DNA from: an uncultured Saprospiraceae bacterium
GTDB lineage: Bacteria > Bacteroidota > Bacteroidia > Chitinophagales > Saprospiraceae
DNA: 35,449 bases
Assembly (NCBI GenBank): GCA_938041325.1
Contig: CALIAG010000029.1
Coordinates: 1-35,449 of the forward strand
Direction of reading: 5' to 3'
Every line of letters starts with the position of its first letter. Position 1 is the stretch's first letter. Position numbers and translations under genes: made by a program. Positions 26,142 to 33,796 of the stretch are shown here, piece by piece. Below the pieces are notes generated by a model that searched no databases, was not told the DNA's origin, and saw only the letters and a list, made by a program, of their open reading frames with translations.

Positions 26142-26163
26142 GTACAAAATTAAGTTTTTGTAC
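26142..26163. promoter_or_regulatory. Dyad with minus-strand -7 box in a divergent promoter region
   Basis: The complement of 26145-26152 is TAATTTTG, an exact TAnnTTTG box for the minus-strand gene starting at 26053. It lies inside an inverted repeat GTACAAAA (26142-26149) / TTTTGTAC (26156-26163). The dyad may be an operator. A plus-strand box CATTTTTG (one mismatch) is at 26187-26194, 40 nt before the ATG at 26234. Confidence 0.5.
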
Positions 26164-26233
26164 TTTATAAATCCATAAAATAGTGGCATTTTTGTATTAG
26201 AAGTTAAAGACCAATAGGTTTTAAATAAAGATT

Positions 26234-27640
26234 ATGGGCAAATTGAACAATTTATTAGCAGTTTTTCTTTTTTTGTTGAGCTACTCGGCCTTGAGTGCAT
26301 CAACGAATGCTGCTCTAAATTGTGAGGCTTCTTTTTCTTATGAACTCTATATTGGTAGTAATCCACAAGTTGGTGGATACCTTTTTACCAATCTCTCTGA
26401 AGGAGATTACACTAATGTTACTTGGGATTTTGGAGATGGAAATTACAATTCAGATAATACTACTGATGTAATTCACTACTACACTCAATCTGACAGTTAC
26501 GAAGTGACTTTGAGTATTTGGGATGATCTGGGGTGTAATTCTTCTGTGACTCAAACAATCGAAGTTCTCTTGACCAATGATATTTGTGAAATCACAGATT
26601 GTGTTCTCCCAGGAGATGCAAATGGTGACGGAAAGGCAAATATGTTTGATCTTCTGAATATTGGAGTAGGATTTGGTATTGAAGGCCCGGAAAGACCTAT
26701 GGCTACAACAGAATGGGTGCCACAAGCCTCTCCGGATTGGACACATAATACGGTGCAAGGAATCAACTACAAACATTTGGATTGCAATGGTGATGGAATC
26801 GTAAATTCAACAGATGTTTTTCCAATCTTAAATGAGGATGTTTATTCGGTGATTGAACAAGACCCACCAACAGCAGAATCTGATAGTCCTTTATTATTTA
26901 TCGATTTTGATGCGGATACCGTTACCATAAATGAAAGTACGACTTCACTAGAATTGAACGCAGCGATCATGCTTGGGACTCAAAGTAACCAGGTGGAAAA
27001 TATTCACGGGATCTCTTTTCTATTGAGATATGATTCAGATTTTATACAAGAAGAACAAATTATAACGATCAACTATAATAGTAGTTTTATTGGAAATAAT
27101 GAGGAAGTTATTGCATTGAGTATGGATGTAAGAGATACGGAGCAACTTGACGTTGCAATAACTAGAACAGATGCAGAAAGTAGAGGAGGAGAAGGAAGAT
27201 TAGGAACGGTTAACTTTATAATCATTGATGACATCATCGATGGAATACGCGAAACGGAAGGCGACCAATTTCCTGTCGAAATTTTAGTAGTTGGTGCCAA
27301 TGATGAAGAAGGGAATCCTATTGAAATTTCAACACCATTAGAAGACGCGTTTGTGGTCATTGAATACGAAACAACAGTAAGCACTCAATCTCCTTCTATT
27401 GATCAGTTTGTAAAAATTTATCCTCAACCAGTAAAAGATCAACTTACTATTGAATTACAGGATTTGAATAATACATCACTCAGCTTATACAACGCTGTAG
27501 GACAAAGAATAATTAATACTCAGATTAAGGACAATATACATCAGCTATCTACGACTGCTTATCAAAATGGAATCTATTTCATGACTTTAACAAGTGATGA
27601 AGGGCAAACAACAAAGCGGATTATTATTGAAAATAAATAG
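26234..27640 (+). CDS. T9SS-exported protein with PKD, dockerin-like and cohesin-like regions
   Basis: A 468-residue surface or secreted protein. It has a signal peptide (M-G-K-L-N-N-L-L-A-V-F-L-F-L-L ending A-L-S-A-S). A PKD domain follows (about 28-113, V-T-W-D-F-G-D-G and Y-E-V-T-L-S-I). Two calcium-loop motifs of dockerin/EF-hand type come next: D128-A-N-G-D-G-K-A-N-M-F-D and D183-C-N-G-D-G-I-V-N-S-T-D. They are about 55 residues apart, which is wider than in classical dockerins. The beta-rich segment at about 215-375 (L-F-I-D-F-D-A-D-T-V, then G-I-S-F-L-L-R-Y-D-S-D-F) resembles a cohesin or carbohydrate-binding fold. A T9SS type A sorting domain ends the chain (I-Y-P-Q-P-V to R-I-I-I-E-N-K). 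No enzyme domain is seen, so an adhesion or assembly role is likely. It is a single-gene unit. Confidence 0.85.
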   Translation: MGKLNNLLAVFLFLLSYSALSASTNAALNCEASFSYELYIGSNPQVGGYLFTNLSEGDYTNVTWDFGDGNYNSDNTTDVIHYYTQSDSYEVTLSIWDDLGCNSSVTQTIEVLLTNDICEITDCVLPGDANGDGKANMFDLLNIGVGFGIEGPERPMATTEWVPQASPDWTHNTVQGINYKHLDCNGDGIVNSTDVFPILNEDVYSVIEQDPPTAESDSPLLFIDFDADTVTINESTTSLELNAAIMLGTQSNQVENIHGISFLLRYDSDFIQEEQIITINYNSSFIGNNEEVIALSMDVRDTEQLDVAITRTDAESRGGEGRLGTVNFIIIDDIIDGIRETEGDQFPVEILVVGANDEEGNPIEISTPLEDAFVVIEYETTVSTQSPSIDQFVKIYPQPVKDQLTIELQDLNNTSLSLYNAVGQRIINTQIKDNIHQLSTTAYQNGIYFMTLTSDEGQTTKRIIIENK

Positions 27641-27674
27641 AGCACTTCTTACTTTTCCCAAAGTGTAAGAAATT

Positions 27675-27704
27675 AAACCGATTCATGATTGAGTCGGTTT
27701 TTTT
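27675..27704. terminator. Terminator between the PKD/dockerin gene and rsmI
   Basis: AAACCGATTCA and TGAGTCGGTTT pair around TGAT (one G-U), followed by four more Ts. It overlaps the stop codon of the convergent rsmI gene by 2 nt. Confidence 0.85.
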
Positions 27705-28368
27705 ATTTGTTACCAGCCACGACCATCACAATCTCTCCTTTGACTTTTCTATCCTTGTAATGAGCAATCATGTTGACCAATGTGTCTGTAGAAACCTCTT
27801 CATGTAACTTTGTTAATTCTCGGGCAACACACACCTTTCGGTCTTCGCCGCAAAATTCAATAAGCTGGGTTAGACATTTGATGAGTCGGTGTGGAGATTC
27901 GTATAAAACAAAAGTAACGGGTAATTCTGAAAGGTAGATCAACCGGGTTTGGCGTCCTTTTTTATGAGGAAGAAAGCCTTCAAAAAAGAATTTATCGCAT
28001 GGCAAACCTGAGGCCACCAATGCAGGAACAAAAGCTGTAGCCCCGGGCAAACATTCAACTTTGATTCCATTTTCAATACAAGCTCTGATCAATAAAAATC
28101 CAGGGTCAGATATTCCTGGAGTACCGGCATCTGATATCAAGGCGATTTTTGAATCGCTTTGTAATTCGTTGACTAAACCAGGAGTGCTGTGGTGCTCATT
28201 GTGAGCGTGATGAGACTTTAAAGGAGTATCAATTTCGTAATGCTGCAAAAGCTTTTTAGAAGTCCGCGTGTCTTCTGCAAGAATAAGATCCACTTCTTTC
28301 AGCAATCGTATGGCTCGGAAGGTTATGTCTTCCAGATTACCGATAGGAGTAGGGATTACGTAAAGCAT
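27703..28368 (-). CDS. rsmI: 16S rRNA (cytidine(1402)-2'-O)-methyltransferase
   Basis: RsmI methylates the ribose of C1402 in the decoding centre of 16S rRNA, using S-adenosylmethionine. The 221 residues show the tetrapyrrole-methylase fold motifs of the family: P-T-P-I-G-N-L-E-D-I-T at the N-terminus, L-A-E-D-T-R-T-S, I-S-D-A-G-T-P-G-I-S-D-P-G, L-P-G-A-T-A-F-V-P-A-L and F-E-G-F-L-P-H-K-K-G-R. It is shorter than E. coli RsmI (about 286) because the C-terminal extension is missing, as in other Bacteroidota. It is the last gene of a pssA-purS-rsmI cluster on the minus strand. Confidence 0.95.
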   Translation of the reverse strand: MLYVIPTPIGNLEDITFRAIRLLKEVDLILAEDTRTSKKLLQHYEIDTPLKSHHAHNEHHSTPGLVNELQSDSKIALISDAGTPGISDPGFLLIRACIENGIKVECLPGATAFVPALVASGLPCDKFFFEGFLPHKKGRQTRLIYLSELPVTFVLYESPHRLIKCLTQLIEFCGEDRKVCVARELTKLHEEVSTDTLVNMIAHYKDRKVKGEIVMVVAGNK

Positions 28369-28409
28369 ATTCCAAATATTAAAAAAAATGATTGTACTAA
28401 TTCCCAGCC

Positions 28410-28430
28410 ACTAAGTACTAAGTACTAAAT
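28410..28430. repeat. Three tandem 7-nt repeats
   Basis: ACTAAGT-ACTAAGT-ACTAAAT lies in the 68-nt gap between purS and rsmI; the third copy has one mismatch. A related string GTACTAATTCCC lies just before it. It may be a small expansion or part of a dispersed intergenic repeat. Confidence 0.6.
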
Positions 28431-28436
28431 TCTCCC

Positions 28437-28688
28437 CTAAGCAGGTTTTACGGAATAAGTATAAGTTTCCATAATGACATTGGTCAATATTTTTTTACAA
28501 GCTGTTTCCACTTTTTCATTGGCTTGACTTTCATCATTGGCGTCAATGACCATTTTAATATGCTTGCCAATTCGTACGTCATCAATACCAGACAAGTCAA
28601 TGTTTTTCATGTTTTTAGCCACAGTCTTTCCTTGTGGATCCAACAATTCTTTGTGCGGCATAACATCAATTTCTGCAATAAACTTCAT
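28437..28688 (-). CDS. purS: Phosphoribosylformylglycinamidine synthase subunit PurS
   Basis: An 83-residue PurS-like protein. PurS bridges PurL and PurQ in the FGAM synthase complex of purine synthesis. It has the family start K-F-I-A-E-I-D-V-M-P-H-K-E-L-L-D-P-Q-G-K-T-V, followed by I-D-D-V-R-I-G-K-H-I-K-M-V-I-D and the end C-K-K-I-L-T-N-V-I-M-E-T-Y. These match the V-x-L-K-x-x-V-L-D-P-Q-G pattern and the G-K pair of PurS. The expected purL and purQ genes are not nearby. It lies 11 nt downstream of pssA, so the two are probably co-transcribed. Confidence 0.9.
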   Translation of the reverse strand: MKFIAEIDVMPHKELLDPQGKTVAKNMKNIDLSGIDDVRIGKHIKMVIDANDESQANEKVETACKKILTNVIMETYTYSVKPA

Positions 28689-28699
28689 TCGGTAGATTT

Positions 28700-29401
28700 T
28701 TATTTTTTTGAAAACAAATACAAAGTAATGTTAATTAAAACATACAATAGTACTGCGGTAGCAAAAGCTGCTTCTTTTAAAAATACCAGCAATGCTATCG
28801 ATATTGCCACAAAGATAAAACGATTTTCATTTCCTTTCCATTTAAATCCCTTAAACTTGAAGCTGAACATTTTTATTTCTGATACCATTAAAAAAGAAAA
28901 CAATAAAACCAATGGAATCAAGAGGTATGGATTGGTCAATGCTTCCGCCCATCCAAAAGAATTGAAATGATAGATCAGCATCAAACCCACAAAAAATAAA
29001 GTAGTGGAAGGTGTTGCTAGACCAATGAAATCATCGCTCTGTCTGGTGTCTAGATTAAATCTAGCAAGTCTTAAACCCGAAAACACCGAAACAATAAAGC
29101 CTGGCAAAGCAAAATAACACATACTATCTCCGTCACCAAAATGTATGCTTATCAGTTTATAAACGATCATTCCGGGTACAACCCCAAAAGAAACCATATC
29201 GGCAATTGAATCTAATTCTTTGCCCAATTCCGAATTTACGCCAAGAGCTCTTGCGATCAAACCATCAGCATAATCCGCCAATCCTCCTATGAATAACCAC
29301 CAGAAAGCTTGCATAAAAGCTCCATTCAAGATGCAAACAATGGCACAGCAACCCGAGAACAGGTTAATGAGCGTAATCGTATTCGGGATGTATTTTTTCA
29401 C
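28700..29401 (-). CDS. pssA: CDP-diacylglycerol--serine O-phosphatidyltransferase
   Basis: A 233-residue integral membrane enzyme that makes phosphatidylserine, the precursor of phosphatidylethanolamine. The CDP-alcohol phosphotransferase motif is complete: D-x2-D-G-x2-A-R-x8-G-x3-D-x3-D in the segment D-Y-A-D-G-L-I-A-R through K-E-L-D-S-I-A-D (about residues 43-68). About six to seven hydrophobic helices are visible. The start K-K-Y-I-P-N-T-I-T-L-I-N-L-F-S-G is typical of type II (Bacillus-like) PssA. It is the first gene of pssA-purS-rsmI. A possible -7 box is the complement of 29437-29444 (TACTTTTA, one mismatch). The psd gene that usually accompanies it is not here. Confidence 0.95.
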   Translation of the reverse strand: MKKYIPNTITLINLFSGCCAIVCILNGAFMQAFWWLFIGGLADYADGLIARALGVNSELGKELDSIADMVSFGVVPGMIVYKLISIHFGDGDSMCYFALPGFIVSVFSGLRLARFNLDTRQSDDFIGLATPSTTLFFVGLMLIYHFNSFGWAEALTNPYLLIPLVLLFSFLMVSEIKMFSFKFKGFKWKGNENRFIFVAISIALLVFLKEAAFATAVLLYVLINITLYLFSKK

Positions 29402-29548
29402 TTGAAGTAAGAATTTAGGAGGTTTGATTCAGGGCATAAAAGTAGTATTTTTATAAAAAATTACGCTTAAGTCTTCGGTTTTATAGCGTTCAAAGCTTAA
29501 TGTTTTCTTATTTAGCCTTAATAAGCTGCCATTTTGTAACGAAGAGCG

Positions 29549-29556
29549 TACTTTTG
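29549..29556 (+). promoter_or_regulatory. -7 box with long leader before the type B T9SS gene
   Basis: TACTTTTG matches TAnnTTTG exactly. With a start near 29563 the leader to the ATG at 29808 would be about 245 nt. No well-placed -33 TTG is obvious; the nearest TTG (29534-29536) is too close. Confidence 0.55.
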
Positions 29557-29677
29557 TCGTTTTTACGTACACTTTTCCCCCTTTGAATCCGTTTTTATTC
29601 AAAGAAGTTATTTAAAAATAGATAGATGATTTAATAGTAATCCATTGATCTCCAAATCATCAGCTAATTTTGTTTTC

Positions 29678-29784
29678 CATAGCTAATGGCTATGCAAAAA
29701 AAATGGAGCTTCGATTTGAAAATCAAGCATCTACAATTAATCCTGCCTGCTGACCCAGGAAGGCAGGTTCAACCTCCATTTTTT
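29678..29784 (+). ncRNA. Structured leader: nested hairpins upstream of the T9SS type B gene
   Basis: Four pairings are visible. CATAGC (29678-29683) pairs with GCTATG (29689-29694). An outer 11-bp stem AAAAAATGGAG (29698-29708) pairs with CTCCATTTTTT (29774-29784). Inside it GCTT-C-GATT (29708-29716) pairs with AATC-AAGC (29721-29728), with one bulge. CCTGCCT (29742-29748) pairs with AGGCAGG (29761-29767). Together they form a three-way junction ending 23 nt before the ATG. It may be a cis-regulatory RNA. The CCTGCCT part could instead belong to a dispersed palindromic repeat. Confidence 0.45.
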
Positions 29785-29807
29785 AACAACTTCAAAATAT
29801 AATATTT

Positions 29808-31898
29808 ATGCAAATAGATAATTTAAGAGGTGGATTTACGATTCTGTTTTATTGCCTTTGCATCACTTTTGCAATTGGCCAACCTGCGAATAATATATGC
29901 AATACCGCCTTTGAATTGACTAATGTTTCTAATTGGTGTTCAACGGAAGGAGCAGCATTTTCAAATGTCGGAGCAAATGATTCAGGAGTGGAAAATCCCT
30001 TTTGTTGGCCGGACGCCGACGAGCAGGATGTTTGGTTTTCTTTTGTAGCAGAAGCGACTGCTCTAAATATTTCAGTGACCGGTAATGTACCAAACACACC
30101 GGGTGGAACTTTGGAAGATCCTCAACTGGCTTTGTACAGTGGATTTTGTGGAGGAACGAGTTTGACAGAAATAGAATGTATCTCAGATGCTTTCGATAAT
30201 AACTTCGTTGAAACCTTTGCAAGCGGATTAGTTGTTGGCCAAACGTACTACATACGTGTTGATGCTAGAAACCTAAATACTGGAACATTCCAGCTATGTA
30301 TCAATAACTTTAATGAAGTACCTGATCCTTCTTCAGATTGTCCAACAGCCGTTTTGCTTTGTGACAAATCTGCTTTCACCGTTCAAAATATTATCGGATC
30401 AGGAATGGATGATAATATAGATCCGAGTTCTTGTATCCAAGCAGAGTTTGCTTCCGCCTGGTACACTTGGACTTGTGACCAACCAGGATCATTGACTTTT
30501 ACGCTTACCCCTAATAATCCTGCCGATGATTTGGACTTTGCAGTTTTTGAATTGCCTAATGGAATAGATGATTGTACAAACAAACAGATTATTCGATGTA
30601 TGGCTTCAGGAGAGAATGTGGGGCAACCCCTTTCTGATTGGGTAGCTTGTACTGGAAACACGGGACTCGCATCAGGTGATCCGGATGTAGATGAATTCCC
30701 AGGTTGTGCGAACTCAGATAATAATTTTGTGAGTGCCGTTAATATGGTTGCAGGTCAAAGTTATGCGCTTCTTGTCAATAACTTTTCAAATTCAGGTGCA
30801 GGCTTTTCTATCTCATGGGGAGGAACTGGAACCTTTCTAGGACCTCAAGCTGATTTCAATGTTATGCCAGAGTTGGGCGTTACTTGTGATCAACAAGTGA
30901 CCTTTACAGATGAATCTAGTTTCACAGCAGGGAATATCATTAATTGGGAATGGAACTTTGGCGCAGGAGCAATGCCTTCTACAGCAACAGGTCAAGGGCC
31001 ACATAACGTGATATATGAAAGCTTTGGTAGAAAATCTATTGTACTGACCATCGAAAGTGATGGAGGTTGTATTGTAACAGAGATTATAGAATTTGTTGTA
31101 GCAGAATGTTGCGGCGCTTTCCCAGACCTAATCATAGATTTAGATAATGTGATAGATCCGGTTTGTCCCGGAGATGCTTCTGGAATAATTCAAGTCTCGG
31201 GGAGCGGTGGTAATCCAGGTTATCAATATAGTATTGATGGAAGTATTTTTACAGGAGCAGATGATTTTTTCAATCTCCTTCCCGGAGAATATGATGTAAC
31301 CATTCAAGATATAAAAGGCTGCGAAGATACGCTCTCTGCTATAGTAAACGATCCTCCACCCATTACCGTCGATGCTGGCGAAGATGTAGAGATATCACTT
31401 GGTTTTACGACACAACTCAATGCTGTGTCTGTACCGAATAGTCCAGCGATTCAATTTACATGGACACCACCAGATGGACTTTCTTGCTCGGATTGTCCTG
31501 ATCCTATTGCAACCGCACCTGGCACAACGACTTATACTGTATCCATTGCAAACACAGATGGTTGTATGATCAGCGATGATGTAACGGTCTTCGTATCTGA
31601 CGAACGCCCCATTTTTATACCCAATGCAATTTCTCCAAATGATGATGGCATCAATGATAGATTCACCGCTTATGGAGGACCAGCAGTTGAGCAGATTTCT
31701 GTCATGCGAATTTTTAACAGATGGGGAGCATTGATGTATGAGAACAATAACTTTCCAATTGGCGTAGAAAGTGAAGGCTGGGATGGGACATTTAAAACCC
31801 AGGATATGGAACCAGGCGTTTACGTTTACATGATCATCATTGATTTTATAGACAATCAAAGCATTTTGTTTGAAGGTGATATTTCTATTATTAAATAA
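29808..31898 (+). CDS. Large T9SS type B (gliding-motility C-terminal domain) surface protein
   Basis: A 696-residue surface protein. A signal peptide (about 1-24, G-F-T-I-L-F-Y-C-L-C-I-T-F-A-I-G-Q) is followed by two related Cys-rich beta domains (about 27-168 and 178-345; D-V-W-F-S-F-V, then A-W-Y-T-W-T) of pre-peptidase-like form. A PKD domain follows (about 350-435, N-W-E-W-N-F-G). A SprB-type repeat (about 450-515) has the pattern G-S-G-G-N-P-G-Y-Q-Y-S-I-D-G and L-L-P-G-E-Y-D-V-T-I-Q-D. An Ig-like domain (about 517-600) precedes the CHU_C/type B sorting domain (about 605-696: I-P-N-A-I-S-P-N-D-D-G-I-N-D, then I-F-N-R-W-G, G-W-D-G-T-F, P-G-V-Y-V-Y). Adhesion or gliding is likely. lptC starts only 8 nt after it, so the transcript may continue into lptC. 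Confidence 0.9.
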   Translation: MQIDNLRGGFTILFYCLCITFAIGQPANNICNTAFELTNVSNWCSTEGAAFSNVGANDSGVENPFCWPDADEQDVWFSFVAEATALNISVTGNVPNTPGGTLEDPQLALYSGFCGGTSLTEIECISDAFDNNFVETFASGLVVGQTYYIRVDARNLNTGTFQLCINNFNEVPDPSSDCPTAVLLCDKSAFTVQNIIGSGMDDNIDPSSCIQAEFASAWYTWTCDQPGSLTFTLTPNNPADDLDFAVFELPNGIDDCTNKQIIRCMASGENVGQPLSDWVACTGNTGLASGDPDVDEFPGCANSDNNFVSAVNMVAGQSYALLVNNFSNSGAGFSISWGGTGTFLGPQADFNVMPELGVTCDQQVTFTDESSFTAGNIINWEWNFGAGAMPSTATGQGPHNVIYESFGRKSIVLTIESDGGCIVTEIIEFVVAECCGAFPDLIIDLDNVIDPVCPGDASGIIQVSGSGGNPGYQYSIDGSIFTGADDFFNLLPGEYDVTIQDIKGCEDTLSAIVNDPPPITVDAGEDVEISLGFTTQLNAVSVPNSPAIQFTWTPPDGLSCSDCPDPIATAPGTTTYTVSIANTDGCMISDDVTVFVSDERPIFIPNAISPNDDGINDRFTAYGGPAVEQISVMRIFNRWGALMYENNNFPIGVESEGWDGTFKTQDMEPGVYVYMIIIDFIDNQSILFEGDISIIK

Positions 31899-31906
31899 TC
31901 ACATAT

Positions 31907-32473
31907 ATGATCAAGAACGGTTTCTTTTATTTATCATTCCTTTCTGTTATTGGCTTTGCTTTGGTTTCCTGTGATGGCGATCTAGAAGCAGTTCCCGTTG
32001 AAATTCAAAAGGAAATGGTGGCCAAGGAAGTAGCCAAAGATGTTGAGCTATTATATAGTGATTCTGCAGTAGTCCGGGTGCGTGTTATGGGCCCAACGAT
32101 GATGCGGCATTTAGATAAAGGCGATCCAAGACAGGAATTTCCTGATGGAGTAACCATCGACTTTTTGGGAGAAGGAGGCAAAGTCCAAAGTTACCTGACT
32201 TCCAAATATGCTATGCGCAAAGAAAATAAAGATGAAGTGGTGATCCAAGACAGCGTAGTTTGGAAATCGAAACAAGGAGAGCAATTGGAAACGGAGGAAT
32301 TGATTTGGGACAATAAGAATAGAAAAATGCATTCCAGTAAGTTTGTAAAAATAACTAAGCCTGGAGAAGTCGTATATGGTTATGGTTTTGAAGCAAACGA
32401 GGATTTTACTGTTTGGAAAATTAAAGCCATGGAAGGGATAATGAACGTTGAAGGTTTGGACGATATAAAATAA
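31907..32473 (+). CDS. lptC: LptC-family LPS export lipoprotein
   Basis: A 188-residue envelope protein. LptC is the periplasmic bridge part that passes lipopolysaccharide from LptBFG to LptA. The N-terminus is a lipoprotein signal with lipobox A-L-V-S-Cys22, unlike the transmembrane anchor of E. coli LptC but common in Bacteroidota. The body has the beta-jellyroll pattern of the family: A-x-V-R-V-R-V-x-G-P-T-M, F-P-D-G-V-T-I-D-F-L-G, K-V-Q-S-Y-L-T-S-K-Y-A, then V-V-W-K-S-K-Q-G-E-Q-L-E-T-E-E-L-I-W-D. The end G-Y-G-F-E-A-N-E-D-F-T is also typical. It is followed by the CNNM-family gene. Confidence 0.9.
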   Translation: MIKNGFFYLSFLSVIGFALVSCDGDLEAVPVEIQKEMVAKEVAKDVELLYSDSAVVRVRVMGPTMMRHLDKGDPRQEFPDGVTIDFLGEGGKVQSYLTSKYAMRKENKDEVVIQDSVVWKSKQGEQLETEELIWDNKNRKMHSSKFVKITKPGEVVYGYGFEANEDFTVWKIKAMEGIMNVEGLDDIK

Positions 32474-32533
32474 CTTCTACCTCTCGTTTTAAAGCCCCAC
32501 GCAAAGTTTAAAAAAATCATCTATATTTAGTTC

Positions 32534-33796
32534 ATGTTGTTGTTTACGATATTTCTGGCCTTATTTTTTTCTGCTCTCTTTTCGGGAACAGAGATAGCGT
32601 TCATATCGGCCAGTAAATTAAAAGTCGAATTAAGAAAGCAACAAGGTTCCAGAATGGGCAAGACCTTAGCCAGTTTTTACGAAAAGCCAGCCGACTTTTT
32701 AAGTACGATGTTGGTTGGGAATAATATAGCACTGGTGATTTTTACCATTTTGATGGAAAAGCTCATGCGTGATTCAATAGGAGCTTACATTAGTGGAGAA
32801 GTTTGGGCTTTATTGGTTATGACTATTTTTACCACCATTATCGTTTTGATTTTTGGAGAGTTTCTACCCAAAACTATATTCCGCCTATTTTCAAATGATA
32901 TCCTCTATTATTTATCCTATCCTTTGGCAGGTATAAAATGGTTGCTCACTATTCCCGCGTGGATAATGACCAGACTTTCCAATATTATCTTACGCTTTCT
33001 GTTTAAAACTCCAATAGAAAAAACAGACAATGTAATAACAAGACTGGATCTTGAAAATTTTATTAGAGACACAAAAATCAAAGATTCTGAAGAAGAAATT
33101 GATACTGAAATTTTTGAAAAAGCTTTGCACCTCAAGAATGTAAAAGTCAAAGAATGCATGGTTCCGAGAACAGAGATAGAAGACATTGATCTCTATTCTA
33201 ATGTAGAGGAACTGAAAGAGATATTTGTCAGCACTAAATTATCCCGTCTCATTGTAACAAAAGAAGGGATTGATAACGTTTTAGGATATGTCCACCACCA
33301 TCAATTGCTTCAAAATCCAAGCAGTGTTCGCAAACTGATTCTTGAGATTCCTTTTGTTCCAGAAAGTATGCGGGTACAGGATTTGATGAATAAGTTCATT
33401 AAACAAAGTGTCAATATTGCTTGCGTTGTAGATGAATATGGAGGAACGGCAGGTATTATTACTTTGGAAGATATCCTAGAAGAGATATTTGGAGAAATCG
33501 AAGATGAGCATGATCAGGAGGATTACCTCGAAAAGCAATTGTCAGATACGGAGTTTCTCTTTTCTGGTCGTTTGGAAATAAATTACCTGAACGAAAAATA
33601 TGATATCTTGCATTTTCCAGAAGGAGAATACACCACCTTGTCTGGATATTTGGTAATGACTACAGGTGAAATACAAGAGAATGGTGCGGAAATTGAATTA
33701 GATGGATACAAGTTTATTCTTGAAATAGTAAGCGATACAAAAATCGAAACGGTCCGCGTGATTAAGCTAGATTTAGCAAATGAAGAAATGGATTAA
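32534..33796 (+). CDS. CNNM/CorC-family membrane protein (DUF21-CBS pair-CorC_HlyC)
   Basis: A 420-residue inner membrane protein of the so-called hemolysin family, related to magnesium/cobalt transporters and to GldE. The DUF21 domain (about 1-165) has S-G-T-E-I-A-F-I-S-A-S-K-L and L-V-G-N-N-I-A, plus the G-E-F-L-P-K-T motif. Two CBS domains follow (about 185-305, starting V-K-E-C-M-V-P-R-T and including D-E-Y-G-G-T-A-G-I-I-T-L-E-D). The C-terminal CorC_HlyC domain (about 335-412) contains F-S-G-R-L-E-I. It lies between lptC and the patatin-like gene and overlaps the latter by 17 nt. Transport of Mg2+ or another ion is the usual assignment; it is not clearly the gliding protein GldE, whose usual partner gldD is absent. 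Confidence 0.9.
   Translation: MLLFTIFLALFFSALFSGTEIAFISASKLKVELRKQQGSRMGKTLASFYEKPADFLSTMLVGNNIALVIFTILMEKLMRDSIGAYISGEVWALLVMTIFTTIIVLIFGEFLPKTIFRLFSNDILYYLSYPLAGIKWLLTIPAWIMTRLSNIILRFLFKTPIEKTDNVITRLDLENFIRDTKIKDSEEEIDTEIFEKALHLKNVKVKECMVPRTEIEDIDLYSNVEELKEIFVSTKLSRLIVTKEGIDNVLGYVHHHQLLQNPSSVRKLILEIPFVPESMRVQDLMNKFIKQSVNIACVVDEYGGTAGIITLEDILEEIFGEIEDEHDQEDYLEKQLSDTEFLFSGRLEINYLNEKYDILHFPEGEYTTLSGYLVMTTGEIQENGAEIELDGYKFILEIVSDTKIETVRVIKLDLANEEMD

Larger units (their letters stand above)
29402..29807. other. Divergent intergenic region (406 nt) between pssA and the type B T9SS gene
   Basis: No protein gene is seen on either strand. It holds a plus-strand -7 box (29549-29556) and a long leader with nested inverted repeats (29678-29784), described separately. 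The part from 29402 to 29540 is AT-rich and should hold the pssA promoter. Confidence 0.65.
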
